From Moringa oleifera (Eukaryota > Streptophyta > Magnoliopsida > Brassicales > Moringaceae): a DNA stretch of 64,000 bases. Every line of letters starts with the position of its first letter. The stretch's first letter is position 1. This document shows positions 1 through 18,259 of the stretch, piece by piece. The translations under genes were made by a program, and so were the position numbers. Below the pieces are notes generated by a model. That model was not told where the DNA came from and did no database searches. It worked only from the letters and a program-made list of their open reading frames with translations. Location of the stretch: assembly GCA_021397835.1 (NCBI GenBank), contig JAJFZO010000230.1, positions 6,008,001 through 6,072,000 on the forward strand. The letters are read 5' to 3'.

Positions 1-1600
1 GCTAAAAAATAAAATATAAATATAAGTATATGAAACATGATTTTTTAATTTAAATTTAAAAATAACAATTTTGACTCGAATAATTATAGAAAAATAATGA
101 TAGTTTTATTAGTGAATTATTCAAGAAATAATTTAAATAAATTTTATATTTTATTTTCAGTTTATTTTAACATTTTAAAAATAAACTCAAAATATTTTTT
201 GATAAAATTTAAATTAAAACAAAATTAAGACGTTCAGATATAATTACTCTAATTAGTATTTAAAATTTAAATTAAAAATATGTGTAATTTAAAATTTTTA
301 TATTTATTTTAAAAATATAATATTATTTAAACGTGATTATTAAATAAAATTTAAATTATAACTACAAATAATTTTATGTATTCATTAGATTTGTTGGGTC
401 TTCAGGTTTGGATTTGCTTCTTGCAATTCGTATGGATAACGGCATTCGGATTTGACGGCTGGACCTGATTTAGAGTGACCGGGTCAAAGAAGCATACGAG
501 CAAGCAAACCAATTCTGATACATTCACAAACGGCGCCCTTTTTGACTGCATTCAGTTTACTTCAGCAAATTGCATGCCGGTTTTTGGTTAGGCATGTGAC
601 CTGTATGCTGTTTTTTTTTTTTTTTAAATTACAAATCACATTTTGTGATTTTTGTAATATAAACCTTCATTTTATATGACCATAGTATATATTTTTAAAA
701 AAATTCAGTTTTATTTTATATTTTAAAATGTTGATTAAATAAATTATATATTTGAGGTTTCAGTTTGAACTAATTTAAAAAAATTAAAAATAAAGATATT
801 TAAATTGAAAATTAATAAAAATATTTAATTTATTTTTTAAAAAACTGTAAATAAATGTTCAAACTATTATCATAAAAAATAGAATATTTTGAATAGTAAA
901 AGTATATATCTATTTAAGTTTATATTATTAATTAAAGATTAAACTAAAATAGTTTATGAGAAGAAAATTATTCAATTATAATAGATTGATTTGGACAAAG
1001 ATAAAATTTTTGAGTTATTTTTGAAAAAAATTAATGATAAAAATATACTTAATTTTTTACAATAATTTAGATTAAGATTCAATTTAAATCAAATTAAAAA
1101 ATTAAATATTTAATTGATTCAAAATTTAAATTAAAAATATATATTTATTTTTAAAATAATTTTAAATTTTATTAAATTATATGAGACCCACTTAAAATTA
1201 TTTAATTAAGAGTGTAAACATTCTCATTATAGTTAATAATTAAAAAATATTTGTAAAATATTATTTTTAATAAGAAGAATCTTTTAAAAGAAAAAGGTGT
1301 TCAGTGAAATAAGAAAAAATTATTTTTTAGTCAAAATAATAATTACCCATGTGCTTAGGTGGTCTTAGACATCAACTCTTGATATTTGAATTTTCTTTAG
1401 TTGCAAATCATGTTTGGTTATATTATTTTATTAAAAAATGTGATTTTTTTTAATTTTAATTTTAGCAAAAGAAATTGAAGAACGGTTGGCAAGAAGAGAG
1501 GAATTAAAAAAAATTAGGGTAACCTAATAAATTAAAAGGAAATAAACAAAAATAGTTTTAAAAGGGAAAAATAGTAAATGAAATTCACCAGCAGAGATTG
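1..1600. other. AT-rich intergenic DNA, no gene seen
   Basis: The stretch is dominated by A/T homopolymers and TTTAAAT-type words and has no open frame with protein character. A slightly GC-richer patch near 390-610 also shows no coding features. It probably contains distal upstream DNA of the amidohydrolase gene. Confidence 0.6.
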
Positions 1601-1623
1601 TCACAGACTGTGACTGAAAACGA

Positions 1624-1748
1624 CACGTGGGAGCCGTGGGTCCGACATCTGCTGTGATTCGACAGCCCTACTTAGCCTCCTTTTACTACAATTCATACAT
1701 TATTCCACCATGTGCCCTATTTCCTGCCCCACTTTTTATCCACACGTG
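1624..1748 (+). promoter_or_regulatory. Two G-boxes (CACGTG) upstream of the amidohydrolase gene
   Basis: CACGTG occurs at 1624-1629 (context GACACGTGGG) and at 1743-1748 (context CACACGTGCT), 210 and 91 bases before the chosen ATG. G-boxes are bound by bHLH factors such as MYC2 and by bZIP factors. A pyrimidine-rich CT tract at about 1800-1832 fits a plant leader. The sites are seen directly; a role in jasmonate induction is inference. Confidence 0.5.
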
Positions 1749-1838
1749 CTCTATTCTCTTTCTCCGAGTCCCTCTAGCATCTTGCCTTATCTTTCTTTTT
1801 CTTTTTCCTCATTCCTCCCTCTCTCTCTCTCTGAAAAT

Positions 1839-4800
1839 ATGAATTTTTGCAAAAATCATTTCTTCTTCTTCTCTTCAATCTTAGTTTCAGCACTTATTTC
1901 ATGTAATAACAATGGATTCTCGTCTGCTAAGTCTGTAAACGACAACACCGAGCTCTCCTTCTTTGACATGAGCTACATGAAACCGACGTCGAAGCCGCTG
2001 AGGTCGAGCAAGAACCAGTCATCGACGTCGCAGGCCGCCTCCTCGAGCTGCGGTCTATGGTCGGGGGTCTGCTCCGATGAGGTACTTGCCCTGGCAAAGC
2101 GTAAGGAGAACGTGGAGTGGTTGAAGAGCGTGAGGAGGACGATTCACGAGAACCCCGAGCTAGCTTTCCAGGAATTCGAAACTAGCAAGCTCATCCGGGC
2201 CGAGCTGGACCGGATGGAGATCGAATACCGTTACCCGTTGGCCAAAACGGGTATCCGGGCTTGGGTTGGCACCGGCGGCCCGCCGTTTGTGGCCATCAGA
2301 GCTGACATGGATGCACTCCCCATACAAGTGAATTCTTCTGTTCTTCTATATTTTCTTTTTTACTATTTGGGGTAATAAAATTATTATTTGTTTATTTCTT
2401 TTACTATATATATCAAAACAAACATACAAATATGTAAAAACTATATGGTTTTATTTTCCAAAAAAATGAAACAATTTTTAGATCTTAATATTAAACTGTT
2501 TGGATTGAAACAAAATGATTTGGTAAGAAATATGTAGGTTTATATGCTTTCTTTTGCAGACAATTTCTTGGCTTTAAATTTTCTATAATTACCCATTTTT
2601 ATTTTTATTTAAAAATATAAAACCTTTAAGAGTAGTTAAAGTAATTTTTTTAAAGAAAAATAAAGATCAAATAAATTTTAATTTTTTTGTATTTTTAAAA
2701 TTATTTTCAATTCGAAAATTCTGTGTGTCATAGATATAAATTTTGTCTCTTATGATATTTAAATATGTATGAATATTTTTATAATCATATGTGACTTAAT
2801 CATGAGAGAATTTAAAAAAAAAAAAAAATGATTCAGAACAAAAATAGATTATTCAAATAAAATTTAAGATAAAATATTTTGAATATTTTTAAAAATTAAC
2901 TTTAAATTATAATATAAAATTTATTATTTGTTAATATGTAATAAATTGATTTTTAAATTAAAAAATGGATTAATATTTTTTTAAACATAAAACAAATCAT
3001 GACATAATTGATATTTTTTTTCGTATAGCAATAAAGATTTAAAAGGATTCTCATAAAGTTTATTTTTCAATTTCATCATAATTGAATAAATGTCATTATA
3101 TTATCATTATTATTATTTTCTTTGAGTTGGGGTTTTGGAAAAAAAAAAAAAAACCTGCTCGACCTGGGGGAGATGGGGCTGAAAGTACGGCTCGTTTGGT
3201 TTGCCAGGAAGCGGTGGAATGGGAACACAAAAGCAAAGTTGCCGGCAAAATGCATGCGTGTGGGCACGACGCGCATGTGGCCATGCTCGTCGGTGCAGCC
3301 AAGATATTGAAGGCCCGCGAGCACCTTTTGAAGGTATGGATCCTGTGATCTTTCCCACTTGTTCCTTTCGCTTCTCTCTCTGTAGTTGCTTGGCTTCGGA
3401 TGTTGCCTTTCCCCTAAATCCATGCTTATATCCCTCTAGAGAGCATTTGCGTAGGTGGTTTGAGGAGATTTCTTGACGAAATGGCTTCCGTTTCTCTGCC
3501 GGCAAAGACCTTCTGTCTTGACTTTTAGGTTACGCCTTTCTTGTTTTCATGGCAGTCTGGTTGGTTGTTGCATTCTGTGTGGGCCGTCTACAGGCAAACT
3601 CATTAATCACATGCATTGAAAGATTTTCCATAGAGTAAAACTCTCTTTGAAAGTAAATCATTAAGGATCAGAATATTATTACTATCATCAAGGATCGGAG
3701 AAACCTGCAATGGCTGTGAGGTCACTATGACGTGACTCGAACCTTGATTGTTTACAGTTGAAAATTACCACTAGCAATTATCCAGTACTATATGAGGTAA
3801 CAATGGCTTGAGTATATGGAAAAGTGTCTGTAGGGTTACTCCTAATGGAGTAAACTGAGCTGCAATCAACTGCTAGATTAATCTTTCGGATTGGATTGCT
3901 TGGGTACTCTTAGTTCTTCCGATCTATGAGATCTGTCAAATCAAACTTTAGAAATTTTGGTTAAAACTCCAAGCAACCTAACGCATCACAGACTTGTGAG
4001 TCCCACTTGTGAGCATGTGGGTAGTAATTGCAGGCCTCCTACTCATCTCCTGTGGATGAGTTTCGCTGCTCAATCTCTGCTCTGCCATGCAATAAATGTT
4101 CTTTGTTTTCTTCGCTGTACTGTTTGTCTATTTCCAGTTCCAGCTTATTAAACTCAAAGCTAAAGCATTTCATCACCTTCAATTGGAGATGAGATTTTCT
4201 CGATAGCTTTAATGTTCCTTGCTGAAGTGACTTCAGAAGGCAGTTTGTTTTCTCATATGAGATACGGCATTGACACATCTGTAAAGGGGCAAAATTGGAA
4301 GAGCAAAAAGAAATAAAAAATAAAGGGTCACTAGAGCAAACATGACTTGATATCATGCATGGACTGTGAAAATATTTTTTAAAATTAGGTTGCTCTTTCT
4401 TTAACTGATTGATTTTGCTGAAAATATTCTGCTTGAGGAGCAGAATAGTCAAGAAATTTGCTTGACAGAAGAAAGAATCTATCAAACGAAAGAGTGGTTA
4501 GAATTAGGACAGAATAATTTCTTCATGTCAACTTCTTGGTATTTTCTATTTAATCGTCTTTGTTTTAGTGCTTGATGATGCCTGATGGACTTTATTCAAA
4601 GACAGAGAATCTGCTACTGCAACAGATGCTTTGCAGATAACCAAAGCCAAACAACTCCCTTCGTTTTCAAATGTTTCAAACTCTTTAAAGAGCTTTCAAA
4701 ATGGAATCCAATCTATGATAGCATAACAGGCAACTTTGTTTTGCTTTTCTTGAAATGATAACACAAAGCTTTTTGACTTTCGCTTGCTTCTATTAAAACA

Positions 4801-6294
4801 AGAACACGTGAATAAATTGGAAAATTTGTCTAACTAAACAAAGTTCCTAGAAACAGACTCGATAAGCAGGCTGATAGGCTAATAGAATATGTGTTATGTC
4901 GGTTTAGGCTGCCTGTTTATAATTACTTATTCGGCTCAATTGGCATATATTCTATTATGAATTAGGTCTTGAGAACTGATATGTCTGTTTTTGAATTTTG
5001 GACTGTCAGTCTTAGAAAAGGAGAGGTCATGTTGGAATCTGGGTGGGGACTCTTCCAATTCATGTCTTCCTATGTAGTTACTTTTTACCCCTGCCAAGAT
5101 AAATAAACTGAAGGTGCTAGTCAAACCTACAGTGGTCCCTAATCACCATTGCTCATTTTCTGGGTTCTGCAAGTTGTCTAATTGTGAGAGCCTAGTAGGG
5201 TTACTTATATAATGTAATAGACATACAAGCACATTCAATGTTACCCTAATTTTTTCATGTGAGGAAACTTGTCTGTGGTCATGGCAGGGAACAGCAGTGT
5301 TGCTATTTCAGCCAGCTGAGGAAGCAGGGAATGGAGCAAAGAGGATGATGGGAGACGGGGCTCTGGCTGATGTTGAGGTCATATTTGCGGTTCATGTATC
5401 TCATGAACACCCAACAGGTGTCATTGGGTCAAGGCCTGGTGCTTTGCTTGCTGGCTGTGGCTTCTTCAGAGCAGTAATCACTGGCAAAAAGGGCCGAGCT
5501 GGGACTCCACACCACTCAGTCGACCCGGTCTTGGCAGCTTCTGCTGCTGTGATTAGCTTGCAGGGCCTTGTGTCTAGAGAAGCCAATCCATTGGACTCAC
5601 AGGTCAGTCTATTTTGTGTACTTTTGGTGAGCAGCTTTCTCACATTCTGTTTTCTCCCTTGTGCGGTTGTTGATCTGTGATTTTTTCATCCTCACCCTGC
5701 AGGTTGTTTCTGTAACCTCATTCAATGGAGGAAATAATCTTGACATGATACCTGACACAGTGGTTATTGGTGGTACCTTCAGGGCTTTCTCCAACACAAG
5801 CTTCTACCAACTTCTACAAAGAATAGAGGAGGTCTGTGCAGATAACCCATGTTATCTCTGAAGAACACTAAGTATCTGCAAGCATGGAAGTACTTCATCT
5901 AATGCTATTTGCCTTTATCTAAAAACAGGTCATCGTGGAGCAGGCCAGTGTTTTCAGATGCTCAGCCTCGGTGGACTTCTTTGAAAAGGAGTACACAATC
6001 TATCCCCCCACTGTCAATGATGATAACATGTATCAGCATGTTAGGAAGGTGGCTACTGATTTGTTGGGTCCAACAAATTTTAGGGTGGTTCCACCAATGA
6101 TGGGAGCAGAGGACTTCTCCTTTTTCTCAGAGGTAGTCCCTGCAGCCTTCTACTACATCGGGGTAAGGAACGAGACATTAGGGTCAATACACACAGGCCA
6201 CTCTCCCTACTTTATGATAGATGAAGACGTTCTACCGATAGGTGCTGCAGTTCATGCAGCTATTGCAGAGAGATACCTAAATGAGCACGGCTAA
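1839..6294 (+). CDS. ILL6: IAA/JA-amino acid hydrolase ILR1-like 6 (M20 peptidase family), 5 exons
   Basis: Exons: 1839-2327, 3208-3333, 5288-5602, 5703-5831 and 5929-6294, with GT..AG introns and 474 residues in frame. The protein is an M20-family amidohydrolase that releases hormones from amino-acid conjugates; Arabidopsis ILL6 and IAR3 act on jasmonoyl-isoleucine and its 12-hydroxy form. Visible features are a hydrophobic N-terminus resembling a signal peptide, the metal-binding HACGHDAH motif (Cys181, His183), [10 protein letters not shown] with Glu217, the conserved [11 protein letters not shown] (His241), and IHTGHSPYF near the C-terminus (His444). The sequence after the basic linker (about residue 80 on) matches the ILL6 branch best. 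It ends NEHG rather than the H/KDEL retrieval signal found on several relatives. The start is uncertain: an in-frame ATG at 1710 would add 43 residues. I chose 1839 because it directly precedes the signal-peptide-like segment. The 3' end faces HEMB, so the two genes converge. Confidence 0.93.
2328..3207 (+). other. Intron 1 of ILL6-type gene
   Basis: AT-rich intron between ADMDALPIQ and EAVEWEH. It contains A-tracts at 2815-2828 and 3139-3153, the latter about 55 bases before the acceptor. No internal gene was seen. Confidence 0.8.
3334..5287 (+). other. Intron 2 of ILL6-type gene (about 1.95 kb)
   Basis: This is the largest intron of the gene, less AT-rich than the intergenic DNA. The protein is continuous across it (REHLLK to [12 protein letters not shown]), so no missing exon is needed. 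Antisense open frames inside it have no family resemblance. Confidence 0.75.
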
Positions 6295-6886
6295 TGTGGA
6301 GAGATTAGTTGTAGCTATTATCAGAACAGGTAATCCTAAATTAGGGAGCTTGACTGTCAGATTGTGTGGTAATCTTCTGTTCGGTATAATCAGGGTTAGG
6401 GTAAGTGTAAAAGAAGCAAAAGTTTCCACAGGCGGTGTGAGGGATCAGCAGAGCATCCTCTGCTGTTAGATGCAATCGTAAGCTGTAACACTTCAATGTC
6501 CGAAATAACAGTAGCTTGCTTTTATTTTTTCCCCCACCTGTCATCGGCATCAAATTGTTTTACAATGAACTTGAAGCCTGAGAGCATTCAGTAACTCAGG
6601 AGTTAAACAGCAATTACGACATGCAGATGATGCAGACATCAAATCCAGGATCTAACAGAAATTTAACCAGGAACGGAAAGAGCAAAAAGAAAAGGAAAAA
6701 GGAAAAATCTTAACCAGGTCGGGATCTACATCAGCACATCTGAGCTTACCAATAAGACGACAATTATAGTACCATTAATTAACATTTTGCTAAGCAGACC
6801 ATGATGGTTTAGCAAATTGCCAGCCTGAATAATTTGTTGCCTAACAAATAAACTCTACCCTTGATATGCTCTCTCAACCTCTCCCT

Positions 6887-6936
<50 letters not shown>

Positions 6937-7302
6937 TCTTAATCAATATCTTATAACAGGTAAAATACTAAATTGAAGCATCCATACTTGTGAAACCCAT
7001 ACAGCTACTCCAACCACCACCATCGAATGGCTATGATCAGGCACATATTCTTGCAGAACAGCTTTGTGAGAACAGAAAAAGACTACAGATCGATGACATC
7101 TCAAGCATTTCATTCAAAATTTCTGCCAATTTCTAATGTTACGTACACAGAACAGTACTAGCTTATTACTACATTTATCCTTATGAGAAGGAGGGGCAGC
7201 AAACTGATATGATAAGAATTCAATTTGCAGATTCATACTTACAAAAAGAGAGAGTTCTTTAAGGATTCTCACAATCAACATGCTCTAGCTGTCAGAGAAA
7301 TC
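6295..7302. other. Convergent 3' region between ILL6-type gene and HEMB
   Basis: About 1 kb between the two stop codons. It should hold both 3' untranslated regions and polyadenylation sites and contains one long CT microsatellite. No coding signal was seen. Confidence 0.6.
6890..6932. repeat. (TC)n microsatellite
   Basis: Uninterrupted TC dinucleotides of about 21 units lie in the shared 3' region. The tract is likely length-polymorphic. Confidence 0.9.
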
Positions 7303-12516
<5,214 letters not shown>

Positions 12517-12541
12517 AAATTAAGTTATGCACCAACAACAC

Positions 12542-12851
12542 CTGTTCCAGACGCATATAAAGTCCATCAGTCAGCATATTTTGAGCAAAATTTGTAAATT
12601 CGCGAAATCCGAGATTAACATCTAGAAGAAAACCAGCAAAATTCTCATACTGTGGAACGACAAACGATAGGAAAAAGCATAGAAAGTCCAAAATTCAAAA
12701 GCTCCTGGACGCTAATTGTCCGGATATTAATGTTTCTCTTCAAATCCCAGTCAAACCTCTAAATCAAAATCATGAAACTTCACCTACAAAGTGAAGGTGA
12801 AGGACAATAAGCGGGAAAACGAAGACAACGGAAACGTGAATGCAATCTTAC
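12542..12851 (-). other. Probable intron in the HEMB 5' leader
   Basis: On the minus strand a donor (TTCTAG|GTAAGATT) ends at 12852 and a matching acceptor (GGAACAG|GTG) precedes 12541, 25 bases before the ATG. This implies a 5'UTR intron of about 310 bases. It is inferred from splice sites only. Confidence 0.5.
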
Positions 12852-12884
12852 CTAGAATACAAAGAACCCGAGCAACCGACTAGC

Positions 12885-12889
<5 letters not shown>

Positions 12890-12925
<36 letters not shown>
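12890..12925. repeat. (GA)n microsatellite in the HEMB leader/promoter
   Basis: About 18 GA units (CT on the gene's strand) lie just upstream of the inferred leader intron. CT tracts near transcription starts are common in plants. Confidence 0.85.
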
Positions 12926-12926
<1 letters not shown>

Positions 12927-13354
12927 CTTATCGGATGGGGAAATGTGGAAGAGCCAATGAGAAGAGGGGTCAGGGGAGAGGAAGACTGGGGACGCTGACA
13001 GGAAATCGGGGACTCAACCTGTTCTGACAATGACAGAGGCCGGTCGTTGGCTGCGATGTCGTCGCGCCTACTCTCCTTGATTGCCAGTACAAAATGTACT
13101 CGCTTTCTCGGTCTCTAACTTTTTAACGGGCCGGTCTTGTGCTTGTCTCTTATCGGTAACATATCCGGGCTCATAATCAAGGCCGATTATGATAAATTGA
13201 CCCGTTTGGATTTTATGGACCCAACTTGTCATAAACAAGGCAGCCTTTAATATATGAGATTGTCTTAACAAAGTTTCTTTCCTAATTGTCGTTGAAGATT
13301 TTGAAAATCCATTTTTTTATAACTTGTTATATATTAAAATTTGGTATTTTTATG

Positions 13355-13655
13355 TGATATTATAATAATTAATATATAAAATAAGGGCAATTCTTTCCTG
13401 ATAAATCGGTTTTGTTAAGGTATGTTAAGCTCAATGTCCTTTTTAATATGGTACCAAAATAGGGTCTTGTAATGTTGGATTCTCAAAAATCGATTTTTCT
13501 ATATGATATAGTCCGTGTTATGAGTAAGAGAGTCATATTAAAGTCTCACATTGGTGGTTGATATTGTAATGATCCAACATATAAGGTGAGAGCAATCCTT
13601 CCTTAGCAAATCAATTTTGTTATGGTATGTTAGGTTTAACATCTTTTTTAATATT
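13355..13655. repeat. Imperfect direct repeat pair, possible transposon remnant
   Basis: A block of about 95 bases at 13355-13449 (TGATATTATAATAAT... TTTTTAATAT) recurs diverged at 13559-13655, offset about 204. Shared words include TTTTGTTA.GGTATGTTA. The spacer contains AAAGTCTCACATTGG, a word resembling sequence near plant retroelement ends. Element class is not established. Confidence 0.5.
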
Positions 13656-16334
13656 ACATTAACAGATTTTATCAATCAAATTATGGATACGTGTTTAAAA
13701 TCAATCATGATAAGATTTTTAAAAAACTTGATCGAACTGATCACTTTAAAATATTTTATCTCTCTAAAATTTTAAAATCGATATTAAAAAATAAATGAAA
13801 TCTTAACACTTGGTTTATAATGCTGTTAAAAACTATCATTATAATTTCATATTAAAAAAAAAATTAGCTCTTATTTGTTATGATATTTTAATAATAGTGA
13901 AACTTTTATCTTTGATTTTAGCAATTTTGTCGTTACAACATTTTTTAAGCTGGTCACTACTAATTCCTATTGTGACCTAACTTTAATTAATAAAAGAAAT
14001 AATAATAAATATCTGAAAAAAAAAAAGATTAATCCGCATGGACCCTAAGTCGAAACTATGGAGTTTTCTTCACGCATGAAGTTTTAATGATCACGAAAAT
14101 CATAATGGGCCACAATGTATACATATATGTGCCTAAAAAGCAAATTAATTCAAAGTTCTATGGAGGAAGAATATTAGGAAGCAATCCCATTCTTCTTTTA
14201 TAGTCTTTTGACTTTTTTTTTTTAAATCTTTTTAGTTGGATTTCGATAATGGGCATTGCGTGTGGGATTTATATGGTCCCAATTTAAAGATACATAGATT
14301 TATTGGTTATCCAACAAAGACCTTTGTGTTGTACATTTCACATTGATCGCAGAAAGATCATGTTAGGATTCTCAATCTTTTACATGTGCTCATCCCCATA
14401 TCTATATCTCTAGCTTTAATAAAATTATTATGGTATAACGGAGTCTCCACAATACGTGATTCTCTCTAAGTATGCAATATTTTGTCATATTTATAATGTG
14501 TTATGTTAATTCACTAAATCTTTTATTCAATTGAATCAATTATATATATAATTTTTGAATTTAATTTAAATTAAACTTTATCTTTAGTAACTATGAAAAA
14601 TATCAATTGAATCAATTTAATTATATATTTATATTTATATATCTCATCGTTTAAATATACTCATGATTGTTTCTTTTATTCAATTAATTTGATTATCTTT
14701 TTTGTTAATTTTTTTTAAAAAAACAAGAATAGTAAAGAGACCCAATCCTTTTGCTATCATTAAATATTTGAACATGCTTGAAATGAATTGGGCATTTAGG
14801 CAAAAATGTGGTCCAAAATAACAATGACCAAATTTGTAATGTTATCTTTTTATATTTGATACTCAAACATATATGGACCGACATAAAATATGTTGCACAA
14901 TGTGACCGGCTACCATTAGTGGCAACATCCACCATAAGAAGAAGAGCATCCTAGGGGACTTGATTGCGAAGGGACCATATCCTAATTGAAAATTTGAAAA
15001 AAAATATGAGCTTATCAATAAACTTTGTGGCTTGTGACGCAACCATAAAATCTTCTACTGTCAAGCCTTATCTAAATAAAGCATGAGTTTGTACATTAAG
15101 GTGGAGATTCTAATTTGATATGAACCACTCATATATGGGAAAAAATCATTTTGTTTTTAATTAATAATTTCATTCTTATGATAATTATCCAAATTTTATT
15201 TAATTGCCAATTTTTATGCATAAAAATTAATTACATCATAGTTAGTTAGAAGATGATGTTGATTTGATTCGTACCATAATGTAAATAAAAATATTAAATA
15301 ACTAAAATTTAGATGTTGATTGGTTGATAAAATGATTTTTGAAAAATAAATCAATAAAATTGTTAGATTAAGATTTTTACAGGATGAATATGTAAATAAA
15401 AAAACCTTATACTTCGCATTTAATTTAAATTTTATTTTTAAATTATTTTTAATTTTATACTCAAACTTTTAATTTAGATTTTATTAAAAATTTTTAAAAA
15501 TAAAATATGTAAATTAAAAATCTTGTATAATAATTCTTTATTTAAAATTTTACATAAACGTAAAAAAAAAATCAAGTCACCATTATAAAAAAATTAAATT
15601 TTTTGAGTACTAAAAATATATATTTTAATTTTTATTTTATTAAAATTTTAAAAAATTATTTAAAATAATTGATAAATAAAAATTTATTTAAATTTAAAAT
15701 AAAGTGCAATCACAATTATTCAAATTCAAATTTTAAGATTATAATTTTCAATTAAATGAAATTATGCAAACATAATTAAAAAAATGTGGGTAAATAAAAT
15801 AATTTTTTATCAACAACTTAAAGTATCCAGATAAAATATTTTTGATACGAACAAGATCCAAGTAACTGGGGATATCTTGTTTCTTTGTTAGGCATGGTTT
15901 GAACTCTACATTGTTTGAACACAGCATTTTCTGTTCGTTTAGACATTTAGTCGAACAGATGATGTGCACGAATCAACCCAACATAAGCAAATCTTAGCTG
16001 TGCGAAATAAAGCCAAAAAAATTGAAGTACAAACAAAAACACAGATTCTCCTAGAATTTCGATTCTCTCACCAAATCCGTAAAAGAAAATATGAAAAAAT
16101 TAAAGTTGTTTGATCTGGAGAGCTGATCATGGCATGTGAAGCAACATTAAGTTTGACCTGCTGCAGCTAGAGAAAATTAAAGAAGAAATCTCCAATGGGT
16201 AGCTGCAATTTCTGCATCAGATACACTAATTTGATAAAAAAATCCTAGTCGAAAAAGATCCAGGAAACGACATTGTCTCTCTTCAAATATATTGACCAGC
16301 AGGAAGAACACAAGACTGGATTTTCTGTTTGGGA

Positions 16335-16360
16335 CCCGAGAAAGCAATCTCTTTCTCGGG
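16335..16360. other. Perfect 10-bp inverted repeat (hairpin)
   Basis: CCCGAGAAAG at 16335-16344 pairs exactly with CTTTCTCGGG at 16351-16360 across a 6-base loop. It lies in a GC-richer patch with no supported gene. Function is unknown and it is too short for a plant miRNA precursor stem. Confidence 0.7.
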
Positions 16361-18259
16361 GGGCCACCCCCTTCAGATTAATTAATTTCTTGCCTCTGCG
16401 TCTAAGAAAGCAACATTGATCGTCATGAAGACTGCGAAACCCTAAGGGACCCAGCAAAGAGATCTAACAAAATCTCATTTGATTTTGGGTGACCTGATTA
16501 AGGTAAAAGAGATCAGTCAAGGGAAGATCCTTATCCTTTTGAGAGAAAGGGGACCCTCGCTGCGAAGCCAAGTCAAAATAACTGAAAACAGAAATGCCTT
16601 TATTAGCAGGTTGGTCTTCTGCATAATCTCCAAAGTAAAAGATGAAAAGATGCCCAATAAACGCGCTTTGCTTTTCTTATGAAACAAAAGATTTTCACAA
16701 GGAAGACCTTTTAGGGTTTTCAGTCTCCTTCCTTCCTCAGCTAGCCATCCATGAGACTGTACAGTTTCCTCTTTTGCCAATCAAAAATGGCAAACAAGGA
16801 CAAAAACATCTTGTGTTTCCATATATATATTTAAAAATAATATTTATCTAAATAAATTACATATATTAATTTAATTAAAAATAATTTTATAAATAAAAAT
16901 TATTTTAAATTTATATTATATCACTTGTGTTGATTTAAATTATAGTATTTAAAAATAATAAATTAAACCATATTATTAATTTAATTTAATTTAATTAACA
17001 TTCGTTTAAATTATTATAAAAATTAAAATTAAATAATTTTTGAATTATAAATATTTTTTATAAAATTTTGATAATATAAATTTAAAATTTATACTTTTAA
17101 TACATACTCAAAAATTTTAATTTTTTTTATATTTGCTGAAATATATATTTTATATATATATGCATGTAGTTTTAAATCTCTTAATTCAAATGTTTATTTA
17201 AAAAAAATTATAGAGTTTGATTTAATTAAAATTATTAAATTATAACCTAATTGATAATTTTTAAAATATTAAATTTTATTCAATAATATAAAATAATTCT
17301 ATATAATTTTATCATTTCTTACAAACATAATTAAATAAACAATAATTTTAAGTTTAATTTTTTAATTAATTTTTTTATAATTAAAATCTTAAAAATCTCG
17401 TGAACTGATTTCACTAATTTTTTAATACTACCCATACAAATAACTTTTTCTGGCAGCTTGACTTAATATAAAGTAATATTAATTTCCGTAATTAACCATT
17501 GATTTGTCAAAAGATAAAAAAGAAGGTCTAAGATCTTGTTTTATTAGAAAGAAGAACATGAGAATCTATAAAGATAACATGGCCGCATGAATGTCCTACA
17601 TTTACGTAGAAAAAATTTTAATTATTAAATTTATTTAATAATTATAATTAATTTAATATAATGTTTGATAACGAGGTTTCCTTGAGTTTTTAATATTTAA
17701 AATATTAAAAAAATTAAAATATAAAGAATAATCTAACTCGCGCACCAAGAATTAAGATTAAGGTTTGAAAGGTTCATTTTCGTTGCAATTGTCCAAATCT
17801 TGATTTGTCTTCCCTTTATCTAACTCGTAATAATTATCCTATTTCAAATTATTGTAAAAAATAAAATATACCAAAATTAATTTGATTAAATATTTTAAAA
17901 GATAAATATTATACAATTTTTTGAGAATTACGTTTATAAAAAACAATAATTGAAATAATTATCTTATTTCAATTATTGTAAATAATTGAAATTTTTTGTA
18001 AGCAATTTTTATTTTGAATATTTAATTTTTTTTTAAAAAAATAAATTTAACTGAATTGATAAATTAAAAATTACTAAAAATAAAACTCATGATATGTTTA
18101 AAAAAATTTGAAAGTTTTAAGTTACATTTATATTTATTTACTATTAAAATTAATCAAGTACAATATTAAAAAATAAAATATTTTCTGTTTTTTTATATAG
18201 TTTTTTTCTTAAAGAGTGATAATTAATTGAAAAAAATGAAAAAGAATAGAAAAGAAAAG

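Noticed and set aside
3076..3505. Several overlapping open frames on both strands around ILL6 exon 2
   Set aside because: They are shadows of the real exon 3208-3333; splice sites and homology fix the true frame.
4039..4485. 148-codon minus-strand open frame in ILL6 intron 2
   Set aside because: Low-complexity composition with no family resemblance, inside an intron of a well-defined gene.
16100..16200. Possible miR167-like sequence (GATCATGGCATGTGAAGC)
   Set aside because: Too many mismatches to miR167 or its star strand and no long fold-back arm nearby.
16245..16780. Minus-strand frames of 70 and 87 codons near the hairpin
   Set aside because: No domain, no splice partners and no family resemblance; the patch is described as noncoding.
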